A program made the translations under genes and the position numbers. Of a DNA stretch of 6,435 nt, positions 5,767-6,435 are shown piece by piece. Numbering within the stretch: the stretch's first letter is position 1; every line of letters begins with the position of its first letter. The notes under the pieces were generated by a model that ran no database searches, was not told where the DNA came from, and worked only from the letters and a program-made list of their open reading frames with translations. Source of the DNA: Nitrospinaceae bacterium (GTDB lineage: Bacteria > Nitrospinota > Nitrospinia > Nitrospinales > VA-1); assembly GCA_029261675.1 (NCBI GenBank), contig JAJDBA010000198.1:1-6435 (forward strand). The letters are read 5' to 3'.

Positions 5767-6435
5767 TTAAACCGGAGTGAGCCATTTGCGGAAATCTGCG
5801 TTAGAGCCGCGGGCTATCTCGAAAAAGGTTTGCTGGATTTTATCTGTAATGGGTCCTTTTTTGCCGGAACCAATGACGCGATTATCAATTTCGCGAACAG
5901 GGGTTATCTCTGCCGCAGTTCCAGTAAGAAAAAATTCTTCCGCGATATACAACTCGTCCCGAGTGATGTTTCTTTCTTCTATTCCGATACCGAGTTCATG
6001 GCAAATTTGAATGACCGCATCTCGCGTGATCCCATCCAGGTTTGAACATGAAAGCGATGGTGTGTGCAGTTTGCCTTTAGAATAAATAAAAATATTTTCT
6101 CCAGACCCTTCGGCTACAAAGCCACTGGGGTCGAGCAAAATGCCTTCATCATATCCATTGCTGTGGGCCTCAGCTTTGGCCAGAATGGAATTGATATAGT
6201 ATCCACAGGCTTTGGCTTTGGTCATAGTGATATTTACGTGATGTCGAGTGAAAGAAGAAACGTGTACGCGGATTCCTTTGTCGAGCCCGTCTTCCCCAAG
6301 ATAAGTTCCCCAAGGCCATGCCGCAATGGCACAACGAACATCAACGCCTATAGGGTTGAGTCCCATTTTATTATCCCCAAGAAAAACAATGGGGCGGATA
6401 TAGCATTCCTGCAGTTTGTTTTCGCGAACAACCTG
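5767..6435 (-). CDS. ilvE: Branched-chain amino acid aminotransferase, class IV PLP enzyme (C-terminal 222 residues; start beyond the right edge)
   Basis: The enzyme transfers amino groups between glutamate and the 2-oxo acids of leucine, isoleucine and valine in the cytoplasm. The frame is open to the right edge, so the visible protein begins QVVRENKLQECYIRPI; the methionine at 6366 is internal, not the start. The YIRP motif is followed by MTKAKACGYYINSILAKAEA, whose second Lys in KAKACGYY (codon 6213-6211) aligns with the PLP-binding lysine of E. coli IlvE. Further family motifs are GYDEGILLDPSGFVAEGSGE and FIYSKGKL, LDGITRDAVI, and FFLTGTAAEITPV, which carries phosphate and cofactor contacts. 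About 80 N-terminal residues of a normal protein of about 305 are missing because of the window edge. D-amino-acid transaminase and aminodeoxychorismate lyase are related, but the EGSGENIF and GTAAEITPV wording favours IlvE. It lies 113 bases upstream of the FmdB-type gene, so readthrough into the operon is possible. Confidence 0.92.
   Translation of the reverse strand, partial: QVVRENKLQECYIRPIVFLGDNKMGLNPIGVDVRCAIAAWPWGTYLGEDGLDKGIRVHVSSFTRHHVNITMTKAKACGYYINSILAKAEAHSNGYDEGILLDPSGFVAEGSGENIFIYSKGKLHTPSLSCSNLDGITRDAVIQICHELGIGIEERNITRDELYIAEEFFLTGTAAEITPVREIDNRVIGSGKKGPITDKIQQTFFEIARGSNADFRKWLTPV

Noticed and set aside
1..6435. Sigma54 -24/-12 promoter that the NtrC-like protein might control
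   Set aside because: A by-eye search for TGGCA-type -24 boxes on both strands found several, but none was followed at the right distance by a TTGC-type -12 box.

Overview
The window looks like an ordinary chromosomal stretch of a Gram-negative-type bacterium of moderate GC content. An NtrB/NtrC-style two-component pair, a FmdB-type zinc ribbon protein and a branched-chain aminotransferase suggest a proteobacterial or Nitrospinota/deltaproteobacterial-like lineage. That assignment is a guess from gene content and is not proven by the sequence. No mobile element, CRISPR array, tRNA or rRNA is visible.

Layout. The left edge holds the first 50 codons of a minus-strand SAM-dependent methyltransferase resembling TrmN6/YfiC. 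It faces away from a small plus-strand gene (308-550) for a two-helix membrane protein of unknown function. The 157 bases between them carry two good sigma70-type promoters, back to back and overlapping. Bases 551-768 have no gene but hold a GC-rich hairpin at the stop codon and a terminator-like palindrome that resembles a dispersed repeat. The rest is on the minus strand. Read in the direction of transcription from the right edge, it runs: the C-terminal 222 residues of IlvE, a 113-base gap, a FmdB zinc ribbon protein, an NtrB-like soluble histidine kinase, an NtrC-like sigma54 activator, an intact zinc deacylase of the succinylglutamate desuccinylase/aspartoacylase (AstE/AspA, COG3608-like) family, and a second copy of that family.

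The last five genes are separated by 9, 12 and 11 bases and finally by a 4-base ATGA overlap, so they are very probably one operon. A plausible reading is that the cytoplasmic kinase senses an internal signal and phosphorylates the activator, which drives sigma54 promoters elsewhere. The deacylase pair would make, consume or sense an acylated amino-acid-like compound linked to that signal. The substrate cannot be read from the sequence.

The most interesting point is the deacylase pair. The upstream copy keeps the three zinc ligands, the Asn-Arg substrate motif and the catalytic Glu. The downstream, translationally coupled copy has replaced every one of them, yet keeps an intact full-length frame, the overall fold pattern and the C-terminal barrel domain. 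This looks like an enzyme and pseudoenzyme pair embedded in a two-component operon.
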